Assembly: GCF_019130065.1 (NCBI RefSeq)
Contig: NZ_JAHSPG010000003.1
Location: forward strand, 372,001 to 436,000
From: Pinibacter aurantiacus
GTDB taxonomy: Bacteria > Bacteroidota > Bacteroidia > Chitinophagales > Chitinophagaceae
Reading direction: 5' to 3'
Length of the DNA: 64,000 nt
The notes beneath the pieces were generated by a model. It was given only the letters and a program-made list of their open reading frames with translations. It did not search any database and had not been told where the DNA came from. The translations under genes and the position numbers were made by a program. Below are positions 25,903 to 33,001 of the stretch, in pieces; position 1 is the stretch's first letter, and every line of letters begins with the position of its first letter.

Positions 25903-25954
25903 ATCCTGCTGGTTTTCTTCCGGCAAAACACTATCTTTCCGTATCAATCACAGT

Positions 25955-26542
25955 TTGGCTTTTTTAAAGAAAATATCACCTATTGAAGGTTCTGATGCAG
26001 ACCTCCTGGCGCAATACAAGCGCACCGGAAATGCGGAGATCCTTGCGCACCTCTACCAGCAATACATGGAGCTTGTATATGGCGTTTGCGTAAAGTATCT
26101 TGGCGATCATGAAATTGCCCGCGACGCGGTGATGAATATTTACGGCGAATTACCGGCGAAGGTGCAAAAACATACTATCGACAACTTCAGGAGCTGGCTG
26201 TATGTAGTGGCTAAGAATCATTGTCTTATGTATTTGCGCAGCCAAAAAAATAAAATAACCGTAAGCATTGATGATTCATTTATGCAATCGGAGCAAGTAT
26301 CGCATCCTGAGAGTGCATGGGATAAAGAGGACCAATTTGTTCAAATGGAAGACTGCCTGAAGACGCTTGCGGTTGAGCAAAAACAAAGTGTAGAACTATT
26401 TTACTTACAGAGCAAAAGTTACAACGAAATAGCAGCCATAACCGGCTACGAATGGAACAAAGTTCGCAGCCTTATACAAAACGGAAGACGCAATCTGAAG
26501 ATCTGTATGGAAGGAAAAATGGCAAACATAAACACTAAATAA
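25955..26542 (+). CDS. ECF-type sigma-70 family RNA polymerase sigma factor
   Basis: Sigma factor with region 2 (LYQQYMELVYGVCVKYLGDH, FRSWLYVVAKNHCLMYLR) and region 4 (KQSVELFYLQSKSYNEIAAI, VRSLIQNGRRNLK). The start is uncertain: TTG 25955 is preferred because the frame upstream passes through a repeat arm and a TATCTTTC -7-like box (25932-25939) precedes it; the longest frame begins at 25814. With TTG 25955 the protein has 195 residues, the usual ECF size. The next gene starts 31 bases later and encodes its likely anti-sigma factor. Confidence 0.87.
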   Translation: MAFLKKISPIEGSDADLLAQYKRTGNAEILAHLYQQYMELVYGVCVKYLGDHEIARDAVMNIYGELPAKVQKHTIDNFRSWLYVVAKNHCLMYLRSQKNKITVSIDDSFMQSEQVSHPESAWDKEDQFVQMEDCLKTLAVEQKQSVELFYLQSKSYNEIAAITGYEWNKVRSLIQNGRRNLKICMEGKMANINTK

Positions 26543-26573
26543 AACAACAGGTGTAATTGAGATTACACTCGTT

Positions 26574-27917
26574 ATGAGCGACAATAATAACCATATTAAA
26601 ACTTATACTGCGGAAGACATTCGCAACTACTGGAGCGGAAAAATGTCTCCACGCGAAATGCACGCATTGGAAAAGGCATCTCTCGATGATCCTTTTCTGG
26701 CAGATGCATTGGAAGGCTATTCATCTGTAAACAGTCAAACGGCTGCTAACGACATCGAATGGTTGCGCAAGAATTTGAATGCATCTGAAAAGGATGAAAA
26801 GAAAGCCGTGCCTCTTTTCAAACAAAGCTGGATGAGAGTCGCCGCAGCGCTGATCATTATTGGCGGCCTTGGCACCCTGAGTTATTTTGTATTCTCTCCT
26901 GAGAAAAATAGGGAAGTCGCACAAACAAAAACTGTTGCGAACAAAGAGCAAGCAACCGAACTTAAAAAAGATACGGTGGTCGTTTCGGCAAAGGACTCTT
27001 CAACAAATTATTTCAACAGACAAGCTGAGCAAAAAACGACAGACGTAAATGTCAATCGTCAACAAGCGGTGATTGCAAAAATCAATACTGAAAAGCTTAG
27101 GGCCATTCCTGCCCCTGCGTTTCAGTTTAAGACGCAAAGCATTACCAGCGCAGATGAGCCGTCTCTTCCACCCACTGTAAGCGATTCTGCAAAGCTTGCA
27201 GAACTATTTTCTGATAACGATGATCTTAAAAAAGAAAAATCATCTCCCGTGGCAAATATGCTTAGGGGTAAAGTAAGTGGCGTCAACGTTGAGAAAGAAC
27301 CTCTGACGGCCACTGCACAAAACTTTAGCACGCTAAACAACAATATTTCCGGTAGGATCACTAACAGTAAAAACGAACCGGTAGCAGGCGCGGTTGTAAA
27401 AGCCAACAATCTCAACAATGTAACGGTGTCCGACAAAAACGGATTCTTCTCTTTACCTGCTTCGGAAGCAACAAAATCGGATTCCGTTTCTATCAATTCT
27501 ATCGGCTATGTAAGCGCCAATGTGGCTTTAAATGCCAACACGCAGAACAATATTAAACTGGAAGAAAGCACTTCCGCTTTAAATGATGTTGTGGTGGTGG
27601 GATATGGCTCCAAAAAGAAATCTGCACGCGCAAGAGCAGCGGCTGTTTCTCCTGTTGATACCTTACAACCCGCGCCGGAAGACGGCTGGGAAGATTACTA
27701 CAATTACGTTCAAAGAAATACAGAAACATTCCCGGATATTGACGGCGAAATCGTTGTACGTTTTGACATCGATAAAAAAGGAAAGCCAAACAATATTGTC
27801 GTTGAAAAGTCTCTTACAGACGCTGCGGATAAAGAAGCCATCAGAATCATTAAAGAAGGCCCCGGCTGGAAAGCCAATTCTAAAAAGAAGAAGGTGAGGC
27901 TGACGATAAAGTTTTAA
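26574..27917 (+). CDS. anti-sigma-like membrane protein with receptor-like and TonB-like domains
   Basis: Protein of 447 residues in an unusual arrangement. The N-terminal 80 residues are cytoplasmic (YTAEDIRNYWSGKMSPREMH), like the N-terminus of many Bacteroidota anti-sigma proteins; one membrane helix is at 87-107. Outside follow a short LRGKVSGVNV stretch (230-239) that copies the SusC plug motif, a carboxypeptidase-regulatory domain (257-330), then NDVVVVGYGSKKK (337-349), the classic motif following that domain in SusC-type receptors, and a TonB C-terminal-like domain (about 388-445, GEIVVRFDIDKKGKPNNIVV). It directly follows the sigma gene. It is probably a regulator that senses TonB-receptor state; the mechanism is inferred. 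Confidence 0.78.
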   Translation: MSDNNNHIKTYTAEDIRNYWSGKMSPREMHALEKASLDDPFLADALEGYSSVNSQTAANDIEWLRKNLNASEKDEKKAVPLFKQSWMRVAAALIIIGGLGTLSYFVFSPEKNREVAQTKTVANKEQATELKKDTVVVSAKDSSTNYFNRQAEQKTTDVNVNRQQAVIAKINTEKLRAIPAPAFQFKTQSITSADEPSLPPTVSDSAKLAELFSDNDDLKKEKSSPVANMLRGKVSGVNVEKEPLTATAQNFSTLNNNISGRITNSKNEPVAGAVVKANNLNNVTVSDKNGFFSLPASEATKSDSVSINSIGYVSANVALNANTQNNIKLEESTSALNDVVVVGYGSKKKSARARAAAVSPVDTLQPAPEDGWEDYYNYVQRNTETFPDIDGEIVVRFDIDKKGKPNNIVVEKSLTDAADKEAIRIIKEGPGWKANSKKKKVRLTIKF

Positions 27918-27950
27918 AGAGTTTTTGTCGGAACAAAAACTCTTTGTTTA
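27916..27950. terminator. bidirectional terminator between convergent genes
   Basis: AAAGAGTTTTTGT and ACAAAAACTCTTT pair perfectly over 13 bases with loop CGGA, followed by GTTTATT; the minus strand also ends in a T-rich stretch. It starts at the stop codon of the anti-sigma gene. Confidence 0.85.
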
Positions 27951-28601
27951 TTATTGCTCAACTCTTTTCTTGCGAAATAAAATCTTAAAGATAAACCCCA
28001 CACCTTCAAATATCATTTTGCAAGCTGTCCAATAATTCCACTTATATACTTCATCCTTGGGATTTAGTTTTAATGAATTGATAAACTTCGCTTGTTTGGG
28101 CGTTAGGAATGCAATTTGAGTATCACTTGCCGAGTCGTTCATAAAATAAATTCTTTCCTTAACCTTATTCTTTCTCAAAATCTTGTTCAAAAACATAGCA
28201 TACTTCGCTGTAAGAAAAATATAGACGAGCAAAAAGGATGAAGGACCTTTTGCAAGATTGCAGGTATACTTATTTATTTTCAGATTGTAAATAACCTTTT
28301 TGGAAGAACAATCAAATGCCTGCTCCACATTATTCAATTTTAATCCTGCTTTTTCAAAATAAGGACGCATTTCATTGAACAAATCAAGCGCCCCACCTTC
28401 CACCAGTTCCTCTGCGTCGAAACTAAATAGGCGGCCATCTATATTTTCAAATTCGGCGTAAGAGAAAAAAAATGCGTTCTTGTTGACAATGTTATTTATT
28501 AAGCCTTCCAGAACATCCCCTCTTTGTTCGGACTTTACATACTTAAGCAGTTCGATGCGTTCTATATTCTGTTCGAGCAATTCTCTATTCATATTGTACA
28601 T
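27951..28601 (-). CDS. unrecognised protein, last gene of the lipoprotein operon
   Basis: Protein of 216 residues that I do not recognise. It has no signal peptide. A hydrophobic stretch (SSFLLVYIFLTAKYAMFL, about 121-138) and a second one near the C-terminus (MIFEGVGFIFKILF) suggest membrane contact; the tail is basic (RKKRVEQ). A second possible start lies three codons in (28592). It is the fourth minus-strand gene after the large lipoprotein and shares its low G+C. Possible roles are an immunity protein or an unrelated acquired gene. Confidence 0.6.
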   Translation of the reverse strand: MYNMNRELLEQNIERIELLKYVKSEQRGDVLEGLINNIVNKNAFFFSYAEFENIDGRLFSFDAEELVEGGALDLFNEMRPYFEKAGLKLNNVEQAFDCSSKKVIYNLKINKYTCNLAKGPSSFLLVYIFLTAKYAMFLNKILRKNKVKERIYFMNDSASDTQIAFLTPKQAKFINSLKLNPKDEVYKWNYWTACKMIFEGVGFIFKILFRKKRVEQ

Positions 28602-28667
28602 TCAAAATCCAATACTGATTGATTAAAAAAGGTAAGTTCTTGATCGACGCCTGTTGTAATTTGACAA

Positions 28668-29042
28668 TTATTCATCAGGAGCGATCATTTGCAAAAAATC
28701 TTCGTCGTAAAACTCACCTTCCTCTCCTACAACTCTTGCATTCATTTGTTTTGCCATGGCAATCATTTTTTCTATCATCCAATAATCCGGATTTTTTATA
28801 GAAATCATTTTAAATGTTTTACTATACGAAAGTATTGGTAGTCCAAATTTTTTATCCTCAATCATCGGATGATTCCATCGCCAGTCTTCTTCCGGATCAA
28901 ATGGATACAATATTGTTTCATCTACTTTTAAGAACTCATTGTCGGAGGCAACATAATCAAGCCACTCCTGCAAGCTAATGTTGCTATCTTCAGAAAAATC
29001 TTCCCAATTATTTCTCCTAATGATACTCATGTCATAACCCAT
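28668..29042 (-). CDS. small acidic protein, immunity-like
   Basis: Soluble acidic protein of about 124 residues starting GYDMSIIRRNNW, with ISLQEWLDYVASDNEF, then DWRWNHP, NPDYWMIEKMIAMAKQMNARVVGEEGE. The pattern (N-terminal MSIIRRNNW, LQEWLxYV, C-terminal GEEGEFY) is like small Bacteroidota proteins found as orphan immunity genes behind polymorphic toxins, but I cannot name the family. ATG 29042 is chosen; a longer frame to 29150 would overlap the preceding gene. It is third in the lipoprotein operon. Confidence 0.65.
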   Translation of the reverse strand: MGYDMSIIRRNNWEDFSEDSNISLQEWLDYVASDNEFLKVDETILYPFDPEEDWRWNHPMIEDKKFGLPILSYSKTFKMISIKNPDYWMIEKMIAMAKQMNARVVGEEGEFYDEDFLQMIAPDE

Positions 29043-29121
29043 GTCAAAAATTAATTTATTTATTAAAAAACTGGCAAGTATTGGCTTGGCACCAATGCTA
29101 GTTTTTAACCCAAAGAAACTT

Positions 29122-29883
29122 CTAAGGATACAATTCCTGCAATTTATCAAAGTCCAGCCACTTTTGCCACTCCCATTGCCTAAAGCGACTTTCGGGCGTG
29201 TGTGATTCTTCTACTTTATCAAACAGATGTACATACACCTGTCCGGCAGGAAGCTCTTTTACTTCAACCGCATGCGGAAATGCTAACAACTTTTCCTTTG
29301 GCACCAGTTTAAAAAAAGGTTCGCCAAACCACATTTTCCAAGCCGCCATCTGCCAGCTATGCCCCATTAATATCATACGCCCCGGATTAAACCGAATGTC
29401 ATAATTCTTGTAATCCAGTATACCTAACTGATAGGGAACATGCTTTAATGTGTCTAATATTTCCTGCGAAATTCCACGACTCATAAAAAGTGTTTCTGAG
29501 ACACTTGATTGCACTAGCTCATATTCTCCATTATATAAATAGGCCGACACAAAGTGAGCCGAATAATTGATAGTTTCTTCAATTTCCGCTTCTGTAGGAA
29601 AAAAAATATCACTTTGCTGTTCAATAAGAATACTTTGATAAGGAGTACGAGCTCCGGTTTCACCCACAGAGAAAATATTACCTTTTTTATCAAGAATGCC
29701 AAGATCCTCTCCGAAATTAAATTTGTCAATCATTATTGGATGTTTGGCGGCATTCCACTCCTTACCTTTTCCACTCTTATTAAAAGCATAAGGCTCAAAC
29801 CTGATATATTTATCATATAGATGTTTGTAAAAAACACCATTCATCGACTGACGAACGTAACTCATTTTTAATCCAACGTGCAT
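29122..29883 (-). CDS. unrecognised soluble protein directly behind the lipoprotein gene
   Basis: Protein of 253 residues, no signal peptide or membrane segment, rich in Trp, Tyr and Phe (QMAAWKMWFGEPFFKL; RQWEWQKWLDF). I do not recognise a family. The start is 12 bases after the stop of the large lipoprotein gene, a spacing that implies cotranscription and is typical of a toxin-immunity pair. The neighbouring two genes are also unrecognised and AT-rich. Function unknown; an immunity protein is an inference from position only. Confidence 0.65.
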   Translation of the reverse strand: MHVGLKMSYVRQSMNGVFYKHLYDKYIRFEPYAFNKSGKGKEWNAAKHPIMIDKFNFGEDLGILDKKGNIFSVGETGARTPYQSILIEQQSDIFFPTEAEIEETINYSAHFVSAYLYNGEYELVQSSVSETLFMSRGISQEILDTLKHVPYQLGILDYKNYDIRFNPGRMILMGHSWQMAAWKMWFGEPFFKLVPKEKLLAFPHAVEVKELPAGQVYVHLFDKVEESHTPESRFRQWEWQKWLDFDKLQELYP

Positions 29884-29895
29884 AGTTATTTTTAT

Positions 29896-31635
29896 TTATG
29901 GAACTTCAGTAATTACTACCATTATTCCTCTGTCTTTCGCAGCATCTCTAACTTTATCTAATACTTTTTGATCATATCCTTTTGGTACATCAATGTGCAA
30001 TTCAACGTCTCTAATTACTAGCTCTATGCCATCAGAAGCATGTTTACCTGCATCTTTTATACCTTTTAGAACTGTGATATTGTCAATGATATCCTTGAAA
30101 TCAAAGTTAACTTTTGCATTAACCGTTTTATAACTAATCGCTTTTTGTAGCTTGGGCTCGTAAAAGTCTATGGTGCGAAAATACTTATTTACTTCTCCCA
30201 TCCATTTATATCCTTTCGAGGTGAATCTAACGGCTTGTTTAGCTTCCATTAGCATGCCACGTACGCGAGTCATCCTTCCTTCCATTGCCCAAAGCTCTGC
30301 CGTTGTAAACTTTGCAGCCATCTCCGTGGCAACTTGAGCATAACTTTTGGCTGCCTTAAATAATGGCCCCAGATCCACAGTACCGCTTGCGACCAGTATA
30401 GTGCCTGCTATATATTGCCCGTCGCCATATGCAATGGAACCATCGTATATAGCCTTTACTGGGCTCATCTCATACATTAACCCAAAGAGGTTGCTCGCCT
30501 TCGCCCACTCATAGGCCGCCTTATAACATTCATATACCTGCTCTTCTCTCTCCCTTCTTGTTTTATTCTCAGATGCCTTCTGCAAAAACTGCAACACCTG
30601 ATTGCCACTGTAATATCCGGCAGCATTCTGAACGCTCTCATTAAATACTCCGCTTATGGGCAGCTTCGTTTCCGTCCAACCAAACACAGAAGAATAGAAA
30701 TACCATTTATTGGGAGCTATGTCTTTGGGCGTTACATTAAAAAGTTCCTTAAGAAGATTATCTACTTCGTTAGGAGCAAGTACCAGTGGATTACATGCCA
30801 TGATTTTGCCATTTGCGTCCCGGCAAAGCGTTTTAACAGGAGTTACGGGAGAACCGCCATTACTGCCGCCGGTGGAAGGTCTGGACGGCGGTGTTACATA
30901 AACAGGGTATTGGTAAGCGTTGGGCTCTTCTACATAAATTGTCCTGGCATCGCAATAATAATCACTATAATAATAATCCGGAGTCTGTCCGGGCGCATTT
31001 CCAGTAAGCCACCCATCTCCGTGGGTAACGGTATAGCACGAGATTTGAGTTGCAGGAACGTAATTGGTTTGCACACGCCTATCCTGCTTCAGCAGTTTAA
31101 AATGGTAATAGCTCGAATCTTTGGGATCAGCACCAAAAATCGCTTTATCTGTTACCTTAAAAAGTGTGTCGCCAAAAATGGCATTATCAAAATACATCAG
31201 CTTTCTGGCTATGTATTGAGCATTAATGGAGTCTGTGCTGTGGCCATAGCCATATTTCGCATACTCTCTGCCACTTATCACCCGCACACTCGCGCCGCCG
31301 TTTAGCCTTGCTAAAATGAAAGAAGCAACATATTCTTCCTCTTCAGGAACGAGTGGTACAAGAATGGTAGTGTCTTTCCCTTGTATTGAAATAGTACTAT
31401 TATTCCAGTAAGCATAGCCTTCATTTTTTACAAGGTTTGCAATGTAGTTGTGGGCATCATTGTTTTGTTTAAGGAATGCCACAACTCTTTTAACGGGTTC
31501 GGTAGTGGATTGAGATGTTGAAAAAAACTTCGTATTGATTAACGAATCGCTTTCCGGTTGCAGTTTTTCCTGCTTTTTACAACCGTTGAAAATGAACAGC
31601 AATGCAATTCCTGCACAGCAGAGGAGTCTCCGCAT
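29896..31635 (-). CDS. large lipoprotein, candidate polymorphic toxin
   Basis: Lipoprotein of 579 residues: signal peptide ending FIFNGC with Cys19 as lipidation site. The N-terminal domain (about 25-185) has the pattern VVAFLKQNNDAHNYIANLVKNEGYAYW and FKVTDKAIFG. A low-complexity linker rich in Tyr, Pro, Gly and Ser is at about 215-270. A mostly helical region (about 365-480) with TILVASGTVDLGPLFKAAK resembles pre-toxin segments, and a compact C-terminal domain (about 495-579) ends in KHASDGIELVIRDVELHIDV and a short alpha/beta tail. No toxin family is recognised. A modular surface protein with three small genes behind it fits a contact-dependent toxin; this is inference. Confidence 0.7.
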   Translation of the reverse strand: MRRLLCCAGIALLFIFNGCKKQEKLQPESDSLINTKFFSTSQSTTEPVKRVVAFLKQNNDAHNYIANLVKNEGYAYWNNSTISIQGKDTTILVPLVPEEEEYVASFILARLNGGASVRVISGREYAKYGYGHSTDSINAQYIARKLMYFDNAIFGDTLFKVTDKAIFGADPKDSSYYHFKLLKQDRRVQTNYVPATQISCYTVTHGDGWLTGNAPGQTPDYYYSDYYCDARTIYVEEPNAYQYPVYVTPPSRPSTGGSNGGSPVTPVKTLCRDANGKIMACNPLVLAPNEVDNLLKELFNVTPKDIAPNKWYFYSSVFGWTETKLPISGVFNESVQNAAGYYSGNQVLQFLQKASENKTRREREEQVYECYKAAYEWAKASNLFGLMYEMSPVKAIYDGSIAYGDGQYIAGTILVASGTVDLGPLFKAAKSYAQVATEMAAKFTTAELWAMEGRMTRVRGMLMEAKQAVRFTSKGYKWMGEVNKYFRTIDFYEPKLQKAISYKTVNAKVNFDFKDIIDNITVLKGIKDAGKHASDGIELVIRDVELHIDVPKGYDQKVLDKVRDAAKDRGIMVVITEVP

Positions 31636-31891
31636 ACTAATAAAGTTTTAAGGTGAAAAAATAGTAGGACATATGTCCCCGCAGGAAGTAGATGTTATTG
31701 GTATAAATGGGCAACAGGCAAGAATGAGGTTGCCTTCTCTAAGGAAATTCTATCTTCTGATTCGAAGAAATATGAAAATATAAATTCGCCCGGGGCTTTA
31801 TTTACTGGAAACCGTAAGACTAAACCTTTGCGGGCATTAAATACCGATTTGTGGTATTGCTTTGACAACAGAATAATCTCAACTTTGCCGT
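31636..31891. other. divergent promoter region
   Basis: 256 bases between the lipoprotein operon and the divergent response regulator. It holds the 12-base palindrome GGACATATGTCC (31667-31678) and CAACTTTG just before the regulator ATG, a one-off match to the -7 consensus. No gene is seen. Confidence 0.4.
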
Positions 31892-32548
31892 ATGAATAGA
31901 AACATTTCTGTATGCATTGTAGATGATACGAATGATATTCGCCTGGCACTTGAGGAGATCATTAATATGGCGGATGGATACGACCTGATTGGAAGCTTCA
32001 GCAATGGTGAAGAAGCATTGGAAAAACTACCCGATCTGAAGCCCGAAGTCGTGCTAATGGACATCAACCTCGGTGGAATGACAGGCATTGAATGTGTAAA
32101 AAAATTGAAGCCTCTTAATCCCGATATGCTTTTCATGATGTGTACGGTGTACGAGGAGGACGATAAAATTTTTGAAGCATTGAGCGCAGGAGCAAATGGT
32201 TACATTCTGAAAAAAACTGCTCCCGGAAAACTACTCGAAGCCATAAAGGAACTCAAAGAAGGTGGTGCTCCCATGAGCAGCCTCATCGCCAGGAAAGTAG
32301 TAGCTGCATTCCAGAACAAACCAGCTGCTGTAGCAGCAACAGCCGAAGGCAGCGACGACCTGATCGACGCACTTTCAAACAGGGAAAAAGAAATCCTGAA
32401 ATTTCTCTCCAAAGGAATGCTCTATAAAGAAATTGGTGTGCAGCTCGGCATCAGCCACGAAACTGTACGAAAGCACGTTTACCATATTTACGAGAAGCTT
32501 CACGTAAATAGCCGAATCGAAGCCGTGAACAAATACTATGGCAGATAA
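31892..32548 (+). CDS. NarL/FixJ-family response regulator
   Basis: Two-domain regulator of 218 residues. The receiver domain (1-125) has the acidic pair Asp11-Asp12, phospho-acceptor Asp57 in VLMDINL, the conserved Thr in MCTVYE and Lys in ILKKTA. The LuxR-type DNA-binding domain (about 150-215) contains LSNREKEILKFLSKGMLYKE and ISHETVRKHVYHIYEKL. No histidine kinase gene is adjacent, so it is an orphan here. Targets are unknown; the divergent lipoprotein operon is one candidate. Confidence 0.92.
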   Translation: MNRNISVCIVDDTNDIRLALEEIINMADGYDLIGSFSNGEEALEKLPDLKPEVVLMDINLGGMTGIECVKKLKPLNPDMLFMMCTVYEEDDKIFEALSAGANGYILKKTAPGKLLEAIKELKEGGAPMSSLIARKVVAAFQNKPAAVAATAEGSDDLIDALSNREKEILKFLSKGMLYKEIGVQLGISHETVRKHVYHIYEKLHVNSRIEAVNKYYGR

Positions 32549-32827
32549 ATTAACCGATTGCATTAACGATTTTTTATAAAAACTACCACTAAGTGGGTAT
32601 TGTTTGCAATAGAAATTACAATGACCTTTGCTTCCGTCGGGATGTTAAAGCAAATATTGTTAATCATTGAAACCTTACCTTTCGATTATCCCTAAAAAAC
32701 GCTCAAAGCATTACAAATGCTGGATTACTTCAAAGTAGTTTTTAATAGCCGCTCCTAGAGTGGCTTATTTATTCCCGTCACAATTCTATGTTTACACATC
32801 AATAGTTGACCCTGGTTTTTTCAATAA
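32549..32827. other. gene-free stretch with weak hairpins
   Basis: About 280 bases with no convincing gene. AGCCGCTC-CTA-GAGTGGCT (32747-32765) followed by TATTTATT is a small terminator-like hairpin, and CCACTAAGTGG (about 32586-32596) is a short palindrome. Too far from the regulator stop to be its only terminator. Confidence 0.4.
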
Positions 32828-32884
32828 AAAAAGTCATCCCGATTGGTCAAACAAAACAATGCAGACCAATCGGGATGACTTTTA
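32828..32884. terminator. strong bidirectional terminator hairpin
   Basis: AAAAGTCATCCCGATTGGTC and GACCAATCGGGATGACTTT pair perfectly over 19 bases with a 15-base loop; A and T runs flank both sides. It lies between the convergent regulator and M1 peptidase genes. Confidence 0.85.
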
Positions 32885-32891
32885 CTTTTTT

Positions 32892-32985
32892 GCTTCGACA
32901 AGCTCAGCCTGACAGCATAAGCAGAGTGTCACGCTGAGCTTGTCGAAGCCCGTCCGAACCGGATTCATCCGGGCGGGCCTTTCTA
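32892..32985. repeat. second CTTCGACAAGCTCAG palindrome plus GC-rich hairpin
   Basis: The arm at 32892-32914 pairs with 32927-32949 over 23 bases with one mismatch; the core is the same GCTTCGACAAGCTCAGCC word as at 11694. It runs directly into GCCCGTCCG...CGGGCGGGC (about 32948-32979) followed by TTTCT, another terminator-like hairpin. Confidence 0.8.
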
Positions 32986-33001
32986 TTTATGTAGTTCGCT
33001 G

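Noticed and set aside
25814-25954. 47-codon N-terminal extension of the sigma factor
   Set aside because: The first third is repeat arm and the rest has no similarity to ECF sigma factors. A start at 25844 remains formally possible.
31667-31678. Perfect 12-base palindrome GGACATATGTCC in the divergent region
   Set aside because: Only a short palindrome, single copy, not placed at a clear promoter box. Kept as a minor note only.
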